DNA of 64,000 nt from Punctularia strigosozonata HHB-11173 SS5. Taxonomy: Eukaryota; Basidiomycota; Agaricomycetes; Corticiales; Punctulariaceae. The position numbers were made by a program, and so were the translations under genes. Where the stretch lies: positions 736,555-800,554 of the forward strand of contig NW_006767435.1 in NCBI RefSeq assembly GCF_000264995.1, read 5' to 3'. Positions 21,885 through 32,156 of this stretch are shown one piece after another. Each line of letters opens with the position of its first letter. Position 1 is the stretch's first letter. The notes under the pieces were generated by a model. It was not told the origin of the DNA. It saw only the letters and a list, made by a program, of their open reading frames with translations, and did no database searches.

Positions 21885-22606
21885 ATGTCGCTCGCGCGGG
21901 CTCGGGGAGCCCTTCGCACCCGCCTAACATCGGGCACTATCACTGCCGGTCACCAGCGAAGATGCGCATCCGACCATGCTCACGATGAGCACGACCACCA
22001 TCACGAAGTTGACACCACCGTGTACCCTGCGGAGGGTGCGTCTCCGACCTCTACTCTCCGCGTTCGATCGCTCAGTGGGAGCATGCTGACGCCCGTCGTG
22101 TCCGCTCGCGGAATTCAGGCTTTGGCTCCCGCATGTGGCTTTATCTCGCCGCCTTCTCCGCGGCAGGCTTCACCTGGTACAAATTCGGGGCGGAGCCGAC
22201 GACGGCCTCGTCCTCCATCACGCGCTGGCTCACCAAGCTGCAAGTGCCAGAGGAGATCTGGGTGAAGCGGAACGAGCAGCATCTGCTCATGAGCACGCAG
22301 AATGCGGAGGATATCCAGCTGACGAGGGACGCGAAGCTACCGAGCGTGCACCGGTATTGGGGTCCGATGTGCGTGTTTTTTTGTCCAATGTTCCTTGGGA
22401 TCTCTTTTGTTTCGGAGGGCGCTGGAGGTACACAAATGTTCCCCAGAACTCTACTCTTGCGCATTTTGTCCCCAGTCGATTGCAAGCATTCGGGCCTCTT
22501 GCTGACGCCGTTCGTTAGGTCTATCGGCCAGTGCTCACCACACGGTCGCCCCGTCGGGATGTCTGTCGACCACAGCGATGTTCGTGTCAAGGCTGAGCGA
22601 GAATAG
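21885..22606 (+). CDS. probable mitochondrial complex I accessory subunit (17.8 kDa-like)
   Basis: Three exons, 21885-22035, 22119-22368 and 22519-22606, give 162 residues. The N-terminus MSLARARGALRTRLTSGT, rich in Arg and Ser, is a mitochondrial presequence. A His/Asp-rich stretch follows, then one membrane span (MWLYLAAFSAAGFTWYKFG) and a long helix with WVKRNEQHLLMSTQNAED. The C-terminus reads CSPHGRPVGMSVDHSDVRV. This layout, one span plus a matrix- or intermembrane-facing helix and an SPH..PVG tail, matches my memory of the fungal NADH:ubiquinone oxidoreductase 17.8 kDa subunit, but the assignment is tentative. The last intron is about 150 bases, longer than its neighbours. An alternative acceptor inside it would give a shorter tail ending in ADAVR. 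Confidence 0.55.
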
Positions 22607-22995
22607 ATGTATATACTTAATCCCGCGGTCATCAATCATGGTTCTGAATCTGCTCGAACGGCGATGCATCTCGAGCACTGCATAGCGCCTTCGTCGGATT
22701 GAGTGAAGCTGTCCTTGATGACTATATTTTCTGTGATAGCTTGAGCTAGTCGTAGCAGTGAACAACGAAAAGAGGATCATAGGCAATGCGCGGGTGCATT
22801 GGACGCATGTTGTGGGCGTGGGAGTGCGTAACGACGCGGAGGGTTTGTTGAACGTGCGGGAGTCGCGCGACGGTTGTCGCCTCCCGGCTTGTCTTCACAT
22901 TTTCGCCCGGGACTTGCTCCTCCACGGCCTGGCAGGGCTCCGACTCATCGTATCTGTATACCCCCCGTTCATGATATCCTCCTCCGCCCCAACAC
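22607..22995. other. spacer upstream of the Rax2 gene
   Basis: About 390 bases holding the 3' untranslated region of the preceding gene and the Rax2 promoter. No feature recognised. Confidence 0.4.
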
Positions 22996-25900
22996 ATGCA
23001 ACGCACAGATCATAATCGGCCATGGCGGCCCCTCCTCGTACTGAGCACGATGCTCATACAAGCCCTGATGGTCCTTGGCGCGCTGCCCCAGGTCGACTTT
23101 GACCGCATGGGCAAGGTCGGCCTCGCCGGCTCCTTCGCGGGCCTCGACGTCTTCAGCAACAGCACCGTCGCCTTCGACCCCTCTACTGCGTCTCTCCTCT
23201 CCCGCTCAACCAACGGCGCACTCGCCCGCCTCGGCTCCACCAACGCGGGGGGCGCCATCTCCGCCGGGTGCGCCCTCGGCTCCACATTCTACGTCGCGGG
23301 CACGTTTTCGTCCATCAACGGCACGAGCGCGAGCAACATCGCCTCGTACGATGCGTCGGCCAGCAAGTTCTCCGCCCTCGGGTCCAACGGCCCCAACGGC
23401 CCCATCCATGCGCTATTCTGCGACTCCAGCAACAATAAGGTCTGGGCGGGCGGCGCGTTCTCGTCACCCGGGAAGAACGTCGCCGTTTGGGATGCCAAGG
23501 CACAGTCTTGGTCCGCCGCGCCCTTTGGTGGGCTCACCGGCGCCGCGTCCGAGGTCCTATCTATCACCACAAACTCCTCTTCCTCGTCGCTTTTCTTCGC
23601 CGGCTCATTCATCACGGCCTTCGCGGGCAACGGCACCTCTACCCTCAACTCGACCAACAACCCGAACGTTCCCTTCTCCAAGGGTGCCTCGCCGTTCTCG
23701 TCCTCCCTCGTACCCATACCTTTGCAGAACGCGCAGATCGAGGGCTCGCCGTCCACGCAACAGGCAGAATTTAGCAACATCGACAACATCCTTTGTCCCG
23801 CTGGGGCGGACGGACCGAACAACACCTGGTTCGCGGCGGATGGTAACGCAGCCGTCATCACTGCACGCGCGTTTTCGTTCATCAGCGCCGCCGGCGTTCG
23901 TCTCGGGAACACATTCCTGGACAGCAGGGGTGCCACTGGGTTCAAGTGAGTCTTCATTGTGGTACATAGACACGGGACCAGTCTGATTGTTGTCTCAGGG
24001 TGACGACTATTCCGGACAACACCGTTCAAACGCTCAAGTTTTTGGATCCTACTACCGGTCAAAACACCACATGCAGTGACCCCTGTCCGCTTTCCACGGA
24101 TTCCTCGCTCCTGTACCAAGACTTCCTCTTCGCCTCCGCGCCGCTCAACATCACCGGCGTACAGGTCACCCTATCCAACTGGACCGGCGCCGGCCCGGGA
24201 CTGCACATCTTCCAGCTCCTCTCGTCCGGCGCCTTCGCCTCCGCCCTGGCAGACGAAAATTCGGTTTCCTGCTTCGCGCCCAACCCCTCGAACACGACCC
24301 AGACGGGCGATTGGACCGAGAAGCAGGCGAACACTGGCATCCCGGGCACGGTCCAGAGCGTGCTGGTGAGCGACGTCAACGTGGGGACGTCGGCGAGCAC
24401 GGGCCCGAGCTTCACCTGGATGCCGTACGTTTCCGCCTCGGGCGACTACAACATCAACTTCCTCGTCCCGGGCTGCACCGAGTTTCAGGACTGCAACGCG
24501 CGCACGTCGGTCAAGGTCACTGTGTTCCCCGGCGGCGACCAGCAGCCGTGGGTGACGACCGTCGACCAGACCAACACGGACGACGCCAGCACGCTCATCT
24601 ATTCTGGCCCGATCGTGCCGAGCTCGACCGACTTCGTGGTGACCGTCACGATGACGCTCGCCGACCAGCCTGTCGGAAATGGGCAGAACGGGCAGTGGGA
24701 GATTGTGGCGGATCGGATACAGATGGAGCTCACCAACGCGAACCTGACGTCTACCGGGACGTCGGGTAGCGGTAGCGGGTCCAACGCTACCACCGCGTCA
24801 ACGAGCGGCTTTGGGTTCTTCGAGTGGCCGCTCAGCAGCTCCGACTCCTCCGTGAACGCTACATCCACTCTCCCCAACACGACTGAGACCGCGTTGGACG
24901 CGATCGGTCTGGAGCTGCTCACCGCCATGGGCGGAAGCGGCAGCCTGTCCTCGGCTTCTGCGGCCGTCATCGCGGCCGTCGCACACCACCCGTCTGGTGC
25001 GGTCTTCCTCGGTGGAGATTTCTCGCTCTCGTCTGGCTCCGCGTCCGGCGCGAAGAACATCGTCATGTTCAAGAACGGTGCGTTGGCGTCGCTGGCCGAG
25101 AACGGGTTGAATGGCGCAGTAACGTCACTTGTCGTCGATGGCGACACGCTCTTCGTTGGTGGCGCGTTTGAAGATACAGCGAGTGGTTCGACGGGCGGGA
25201 AGGTGCGCGGGGTTGGGGCGTATAGTGTCAGTGGGGACAAGTGGGCGGCGCTTCAGGCCGGTCTGAACGGCGCAGCGACGAGCCTCGGGTTCGCGAACGG
25301 GCAGCTTCAGGTCGCCGGCAACTTCACCCAGATCGTGTCCGCTTCTTCCACCAGTTCCGGCATATCCTCTGGCGGCTTGGCGGTGTGGGACGCGCAGAAC
25401 AGCACGTGGGTGAACAGCGGCGGGTTCCTCGCCGGCAGCATGACGTTCGTCGGCAACGGGACCGCGGCGAGCAAGAGCCAGAGCCAGACGCAGTTCGTCG
25501 CGGGCAACGTCGCCGCGTCGAGCCAGTTCGGCGCGAGCGGATTCGTGATGCTGTCAAATGGAGGGAAGGATGGGGTTCCGACCGTGACGCCGTTGGGCGT
25601 GCAGTTAGCTAGCGGCGGGAATGAGAGCGCGAGCGGGACGGCGACGAGAAGGAGGCGGTCGCATGTGCGCGCCGCGGCCGGGCTGTTCCCGAGGCTGCAG
25701 TTCCCGAAGCTGTTGTCCAGGCAGTCATCGACGACTAGCGCGCTTGAGCCCCTACCCACCGTTACTGCGTCTTCGGGCCCGAGTGTGTCCGCCGGCGCGT
25801 TTTGGACGAACAGCACGTCGAAGGACGAAGTGGTCATCATCGGCGGCAACTTCTCGTTCACGAGCGCATCCGGAGCCGAGGCGAGCAATGTTGCTATATA

Positions 25901-27470
25901 CGACCCGAAGTCCGGCTCCGTCACGGCTTTGCAAGGTTCCCAGCCCAGCGGCGTGGTCCAAGCGCTTCTTGTGCAAGGCGACAACTTGTTCATCGGAGGC
26001 CAGTTCACCGTCGAAGGCACTAGCGCGAATGGCTTTGCTGTTTACGATCTTGCGAATCAGAAGTGGGCGTCGAACACCCCTCCTGCGCTGGTTGCAAGCT
26101 CTGGCTCGGTTCTCGTGCGCTCGCTCACGAGCTCGGAGTCCAAGGATAACACCGTCATTGTTGCCGGTTCGTTCACGTCGGCCGGCTCAACGAGTTGCCA
26201 GGGTATATGCGCGTGGGACACGAGCAACAGCCAGTGGACCGAGTTGGGCAGCGGCGTGCAGGGTGACGTCGTGTCCGTCGCGTATGGCGGGGTACGTTCT
26301 TTTTACCCTTTCTAGATGTATCAGTCGCTAAGATGACCCTACAGGACAAGCAGAGCACGCTGGTCGCGTCCGGATCCATTGCACTCTCTGGCAACACCGC
26401 CAACGTCGCCGCCTATACCTTTGCCAACAACTCGTGGTCGGCAATCGGTAGTGGTTCCGAACTCCCGGGCCCTGTCACTGCCCTCGAAGTTAACGGAGGC
26501 AACCTCAGCAGCATCTTCGCCGCTGGTCGCTCCAGCGACTCGAGCTCCGCGTTCTTGTCCGTATGGGATGGCCGCACTTGGTCTTCGCTCGGTTCGACTC
26601 TGCAAAGCACCACGAACATCTCGCAGTTGGTGATGGTCCCGCTCTCGGACACGCATACAGCCAACAGCATCATCGAGAAGGACAGAATGCTCCTCGTTTC
26701 CGGCACCTTGTCCGAATCATCGTTCGGCAACGCTTCTTCGGCCTTGTTCGACGGCCAGACGTTTCACCCCTACATCACCTCCACGTCTGCTTCGGGTGAC
26801 CCTGGCGCCATCTCCGCCTTGATCCACTCTTTCGCCACCTTCAGCTTCACCAAGCACCATTTCCTCGCCACCGGCATCGTCATCCTCATCTCGATCGCCA
26901 TCGCGGCCGGCATAGTCTTCCTGCTCGTTCTCATCGGCATCCTCTGGACACTATTCGGCCGCAAGGAAGATGCGGACAAGTTCGACCCCGCAGGCACTGA
27001 CGAAGACGACGACTCTATCCACCACCGGCCGTCGTCGCTGCTGGAGCACATCAATGCCGCCACGCGCAACACGATCATGGGTAGCCCGGCGTTCGGGGCT
27101 TCCATGACTGGCGAGAAGGAAGCAGAGGCAGCTGCAGTGGCGGGTGTTGCTGCAGCCTCTCAGAGGGGAGATGTTTTCGGTGGCGATGAGCACCGACCGG
27201 ATACACCCTCAGATGCGCCCGTTGGTGTAGCTGCTGACGGCAGTGGCCGTCTCGCACACGCCCGTTATTCATTCGATGGGCGAGAAGAGGGCGAGCTACC
27301 GCTGTCGTCTGGAACAGAGGTCGAGATCTTGGATGATCGGGATGCTGCGTAAGTCTTCCAATATTGATCAAAGGCATCAGTGGCTGATCATACCGTCCCT
27401 TAGGTGGTGGTACGCACGAGACCCGAACACTGGCAATGAAGGAGTGGTGCCCGCTAATTATGTATACTGA
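22996..27470 (+). CDS. Rax2-like polarity protein with C-terminal SH3 domain
   Basis: Cortical landmark for cell polarity and bud or hyphal site selection; single-pass plasma membrane protein. Exons 22996-23945, 23999-26291, 26345-27348 and 27404-27470 give 1437 residues. The first 31 residues are a hydrophobic signal peptide or anchor. The extracellular part is made of many degenerate kelch/propeller-like repeats (VAGTFSSINGTSASNIASYD, WAGGAFSSPGKNVAVWD, FVGGAFEDTASG and similar) with many NxS/T sites. A single membrane span (IVILISIAIAAGIVFLLVLIGIL) lies about 200 residues from the end. The cytoplasmic tail has acidic and Ala-rich segments. It ends in an SH3 domain, from HARYSFDGREEGELPLSSG to VVPANYVY, with the ALYDY-, WW- and PANYV-type signatures. 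The last exon supplies the WWYARD..GVVPANYVY half. ATG 22996 is the first in frame. Confidence 0.88.
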
Positions 27471-27979
27471 TCTGGACTGAAACTGGGAATATTGTGTTTA
27501 TTGACTGCTGTTCTTGTTTGTCGTTTCATCTCGCTCACGCTTTCAACTCGCACATCTGATCGCATTGTTTCTTTATGTTCTCTCTCTCATGACATGCACT
27601 CGTCACTAGAGTCACTACGAACCCCTAATAGGAATTTGTTTTTGCTCTCGTCTCCCCACCGCGGACCTCAATCGAAACGCCCGAAGCACCCAAACTGCCA
27701 GGCTCGAGCACGGCTGTTGCGCCGCATCCATTCATTCCAACTCCACACTCCTTCGACTCAGACAATATTCAAATATCGACGCGGCAAGGGTAGGCAAACG
27801 ATAACGATGCCCGAACGCTCCGCAGCCAGTAGCAGGCCTACATTATCCATTCTAATACTCTCCTCGGATACCCATCCTCTGCGCTCCTTCACCATTCGCG
27901 CCCGATAGTTTACTGGACATGCACCTTGTGGACGATAGGATTGTAAGTAGTGAAACAAGACAGCACCCAGTTTCCAAAA
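27471..27979. other. spacer between convergent genes
   Basis: About 500 bases between the Rax2 stop and the Rei1 stop, holding both 3' untranslated regions. Open frames here are short and have no features. Confidence 0.4.
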
Positions 27980-29602
27980 TCACTGGAAGAGCCGCGTGAG
28001 TATGCGAACTGTGAGACAGGTAAGCCGCAGGGCAACGCACCTGGAGCAAGGGGTCGCGGAAATGCTTCTGGTTGTTGTGTATGAAGCCGACTTTCGTCTT
28101 GAAATCTTGCCTCCTCTTGATGTCCCGGAACTCCCTCATATGTCTGCCCGCGTTCCTCGCCTCACCGGCGTTCCTGGCCTTGACCACGTCCGTTCCTGCC
28201 CCGAACGCGCCAAAGCCGCCCCTTCTGGGCACGAGCGCCGAATTCTTCTCGGCGAGCAACCGCCGGACGAGGGCGGCGCCAGAATTGGGGTCTTCGGGCT
28301 TGGAGCCGCGCGGTGAGCCGGGGAACGACTGGGCATAGTACCGCCGCATGGAGCGGTGGCCGATACGCGCGCCGGAGGGGAGGACGAGCTCGTAGTTCGT
28401 GTCGCCGTAAGTAACCTGGTTCTCGTCGAGATCCGAGTCTTCTTCCGACGACTCTTCGTCCGAGTCTTCTGATGCTGACTCCTCGACCACCTCATCGACC
28501 TCGTCTGAATCGGCGTCAGACGCGTCTTCCCACTCCTCGTCTTCTTCGCTTTCGCCATCGGAGGCCTTCGCCTGTTTTACCTTCTTGGCCTTGGCCTTCT
28601 TCGGCTTCGGGGTCGGGTACGAGCTCGTGAAGTCGTAAAAGTCCGAAACCTCGAGCCGGTCATCCTCAGTGTCGTATGCGATCTTGCAGTGCCCCTTGTC
28701 TAGCATATGCTTCCGGACCGCAGTCAGCGTCCTGAACTCGCGCCCTTTCTCGTTGCAGTATATGCATACGTTGCCAACAGCTATCTTCTCGCCAAGGTAG
28801 GTGAGCAATCCAGGGAGGTCGACGAGGTATTCGGCGTCGGGAACGAAGAAGGAGTGCTTGGAGGACATATGTTCCAGATTCGTTTCGAGGGAGGAGGAGA
28901 TCTGGGGGCAGAAGAGACAGTGTGCGGGGGAGAGGCGCGAGCGCGCGGCGGCGATCTTTTCGTCGATGGTTTGGTTGACTTGTTCTTCGTCTGCATCGGC
29001 GTCCACGAGCAAGGTTCCGCTCTCTTTGGCGGAGGAAGCGCTTGGTGGGCTTGTGCTTGTGGATGCCGCCGGCTGAGCTGCTGCTTCGGGTTCGGTAACA
29101 GATGGAATCGGTACAGGAGCGACTTCTGGTGCAGGCTCTCGTGCCTTCGCAGCAGCCTTCAATTCGTTTTCGCGATGTTTCTTCGATGCGATGTGCGACC
29201 GATATGAGTTCTCGGTCGTGTACGTTTTGCTGAGCAAATCACCTATCAATGCCGCGCATCCATGGCCTTGGAAGTCAAAACTCACTTGCAAACGTCACAG
29301 TGCGATCCCTTGGCAGACGACATAATGGATGTCTCCTGACGCCTCTCCAATACTTTCTGGTTGAAGACGGCAGCACTGACGGGAGGCAGGGATGCAACCC
29401 GTCGTTTCATGTTGTACCGATGGTGATCAGACCGGTAGTGGATTCCTGTAAATGAAAGGCGCTTTTAGTATCTCTGGATGTCACTAAAGGCCTAGACAAC
29501 CGTACTTTGATCCTCCGCAGAGGGGAAAGCGATCATGCAGGAAAGGCATGTAAACAACGCCTGGTCAGCAGACATCGGTATCTGCGCGTCTACTGCTGCC
29601 AT
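27980..29602 (-). CDS. REI1: 60S ribosome biogenesis zinc-finger protein Rei1-like
   Basis: Cytoplasmic pre-60S maturation factor that releases Arx1-Alb1 and inserts its tail into the exit tunnel. Exons 29602-29506, 29445-29286 and 29229-28041 encode 482 residues; the stop TGA (27982-27980) follows the last intron as its own exon. Zinc fingers seen: LFTCLSCMIAFPSAEDQR with H-YRSDHHRYN; CDVCNKTYTTENSYRSHIASKKH; CLFC with HMSSKHSF; and CIYC with HMLDKGHC. The signature HRYNMKRRVASLPPVS follows finger 1. An acidic Glu/Asp/Ser stretch lies before the conserved end, ELVLPSGARIGHRSMRRYY, then LVPRRGG and FIHNNQKHFRDPLLQ. ATG 29602 gives a lead like the yeast protein; ATG 29575 is the alternative. 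Confidence 0.93.
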
Positions 29603-29879
29603 GTTCTTATTCTTTGTAGGAGGAGGAGGAGGAGGAGGAGAAGTTGAGCAGGTGAGGAGGTCAAGTAGTCGCAATAAATATCGCGGCCGGCTTTATCATC
29701 TTCCCACCCTGCTGACATCCCCCCTCTTGGTGGGCGTGCCGAATTTTTGGTTGAGTCGCGCTCTTCTGACTCCTGCCCACCTCCGGGTTCATCTCGGTTT
29801 ACTCCCCCCGCCGCCGGTCTCTCTCATCAGTCTACACCGCTCCGTTGTACCCACTGTTCTAGATTAATACCACACAACT
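29603..29879. promoter_or_regulatory. divergent promoter with GAG trinucleotide run
   Basis: Spacer between Rei1 (minus) and the membrane-protein gene (plus). An AGG/GAG microsatellite of about 20 bases lies near 29619-29640. It falls in the likely 5' untranslated region of Rei1, where an upstream in-frame ATG also exists at 29674. Regulatory meaning is unknown. Confidence 0.35.
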
Positions 29880-31823
29880 ATGTTCAATGTCTCGCCACAA
29901 CCTGGTCTTCAGCCTATTCACATCGGTCTTGCCCTTTCTGGGGCCGTGTTTTTGCCTGTCTGTGCCCTGCTAGCGTCCTGGTTCATGCGTTCTCGGCGTC
30001 GGCCAAAGAATGACATCGAAAATAAGGGCCAGGAAGATCATCGTAAGAAGAAGTCTCAGTGGGCCCTTCCCCGCGTCTGGCGCAAGAAGCGTAAGGAGTC
30101 CCCGAAATCCGTGCCCAGGCCTGCTGTCACTGTGACAATACAAGCCAGAGCTGGACCGGTCTCCTCGCCGTCTGCTAGGTCACCTCCGCCTTCTTCTCCT
30201 GGTGCTCGTGATCCTTCGTCGCAATCTCGTCTGCATACTCCAACCCTATCTCCAAGACGCCCTCGTTCTCCGCTTTGTGGGCCGCCTATCTTCGCAGTCG
30301 ACTTGGAAGACCCGCCACCTGTGCTCTGCTCCGACTCTGTACGCGCAAGATCGGGATCATTTATGCAACAGCAAGTTGGCAACACTTCGCTGGGCACTAA
30401 CTCCTCAAGCATCTCAGAACGACTGGTGACTTCGAACCTTCAGGCTTCCTCTGCCACGTTCGGCACCTTGCCTCAGCTTCCTACTCCGAACTATGGCTCT
30501 CTCAACGAAATGTCGACCGTTAATGTTCACTCTCCGTCGTCGCATTCTGTCTCTGTTTCATCGGACCGAGGTCTTCGACTCGCCCTGCTACCCGCTCCGC
30601 TTGACTCTATGCTAGCCATGGATGAGCTATCACCTCAAGCAAGCCGGGACCACTTGGACGCGTGCTCGGCCTCGGACGACACAATTGGACTCGCCATCAG
30701 CCCCTCTGTCGATCCCGACGAACCCATGGTAGTCCGTGCATCGACAGTTATGGAGATCCGCGCATCGCCTGCACGCGCTGCTACGGTAATGGAAGCCGAG
30801 GTGCCAGAATCTCATGCGGGTACCCCGGTGAAGCACAATACGATGCCATGGTTGGCTACCAACACCAGCCTGGCTCGCGGCACCGCGTCTACTGCCACGT
30901 CGCTCCGCGCCTACGATCTCTCTCAAGATACACCCGGACTACCGGTCCCCCCGCCGTCCATCAGATCATCCATCACTGAGGCCGACCTCGCCGACATGCA
31001 CGACCTGAGCCTGACTACGGACTACTTCGAACCTCCCCACCTATCGCGTCCCCAGCATCGACGCCCCGACACTTACAGTTACGAGGCCTGGCTTACCAAC
31101 GTGCCACTTCCCTCAGCGGTAGTCATCGATCGGGTGCTCTTGTCGGCGCGTCGAAGCCGAGAAGAGGAAGAGGAAGAGGAGTTCGTGTTCCGGACTCCCG
31201 ATGATGCGGAGATCAGGGAAGTGGAGGCATTGAGGTGGACGCCGGAGTCACTCCGCCTACATCGCGCGGAGGGGACGCATTTATCCCGATCGGCACTCAT
31301 TGAAGGGGAGGCACTAGACACGGACGTTGGAGATCGGTTGGTAGGCTCCCAAGCATCGGTCGACGCCCGCCACAGCGCTACCAGACCCGAAGTACAGAGG
31401 TCGAGCTCTGATAACAGCGTTTCAAGCATCCTAATGGACCTCGATATCAGCGCCATATCTGCCCTTCTCGATCGCTCAAGCGGCTCTTTCGTTTCCCCTA
31501 GTAAACGATCGCTCGCACACGAAGCACAAGTTCCCGAATTATCCCGTGCTGACGCGTCTTCGACGCAGTCTGTTCGGACGGGTGAGTCGAAGGACATGGT
31601 ATCGACCAGTACCTCAAGACGTGCGGTGGAGAATATGACGCCTTCATTTCGACGCCATCCCGGGGACGACTCTTGCTGGACGATTCGGACATCGGCGCCG
31701 TCGTCCCAGGAGTTCGACTCGTCGCTGCTCAACCTCGGGTTCGACCTTTCGTTGGCACTTAGAAGCGTGTCTTCTGACTCCGGGCAGGACGGCGATGCAT
31801 TTGTGGACACATGGGCGTCCTGA
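29880..31823 (+). CDS. single-pass membrane protein of unknown function
   Basis: Single exon, 647 residues from ATG 29880. The N-terminus has a short outside segment, one membrane span (IHIGLALSGAVFLPVCALLASWFM) and a basic stop-transfer (RSRRRPK), then a second basic cluster (RKKKSQ, RKKRKE). The remaining 570 residues are cytoplasmic by topology, low-complexity and rich in Ser, Pro and Thr. Dispersed ordered patches include SYEAWLTNVPLPSAVVIDRVLLSARR and LMDLDISAISALLDRSSGSF, the latter a possible short linear motif. No enzymatic domain is visible. The layout resembles fungal anchor or scaffold proteins, but I cannot name a family. Confidence 0.7.
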   Translation: MFNVSPQPGLQPIHIGLALSGAVFLPVCALLASWFMRSRRRPKNDIENKGQEDHRKKKSQWALPRVWRKKRKESPKSVPRPAVTVTIQARAGPVSSPSARSPPPSSPGARDPSSQSRLHTPTLSPRRPRSPLCGPPIFAVDLEDPPPVLCSDSVRARSGSFMQQQVGNTSLGTNSSSISERLVTSNLQASSATFGTLPQLPTPNYGSLNEMSTVNVHSPSSHSVSVSSDRGLRLALLPAPLDSMLAMDELSPQASRDHLDACSASDDTIGLAISPSVDPDEPMVVRASTVMEIRASPARAATVMEAEVPESHAGTPVKHNTMPWLATNTSLARGTASTATSLRAYDLSQDTPGLPVPPPSIRSSITEADLADMHDLSLTTDYFEPPHLSRPQHRRPDTYSYEAWLTNVPLPSAVVIDRVLLSARRSREEEEEEEFVFRTPDDAEIREVEALRWTPESLRLHRAEGTHLSRSALIEGEALDTDVGDRLVGSQASVDARHSATRPEVQRSSSDNSVSSILMDLDISAISALLDRSSGSFVSPSKRSLAHEAQVPELSRADASSTQSVRTGESKDMVSTSTSRRAVENMTPSFRRHPGDDSCWTIRTSAPSSQEFDSSLLNLGFDLSLALRSVSSDSGQDGDAFVDTWAS

Positions 31824-32156
31824 GATCCATCCTCTCACTCTTGCCAACCTGATTTGTAAAAATATCGCACCTGTATCACATCCCATTCGCATTGTATCGC
31901 ACGCATGATTGCCGTATGTATCGTTATCCTGTTGTATACTGCACCTCACATACCTTACCTGCATTACTATCTTCAATGACATGCTCATCCGCGACACGTT
32001 ATCTGCGTTATCAGGCGTCAGGACGCGATGATCGAGTAAAGACTTCAATGCGCGGCTCTCATTCACGGAAAGGGTGTTTTCATGATCATACATGGATTCG
32101 AACGCGCTCGGGACCCGCGAGCGTACATGTAGCGCATACGTGACGAACGGAACCGT
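31824..32156. other. spacer between convergent genes
   Basis: About 330 bases of 3' flanks of the single-pass protein and the TAPT1-family gene. Nothing recognisable. Confidence 0.4.

Noticed and set aside
23075-23986. 300-residue Ser/Pro/Arg frame overlapping the first Rax2 exon
   Set aside because: Shadow of the Rax2 frame; no start context or domain, while Rax2 repeats are clear in the other frame.
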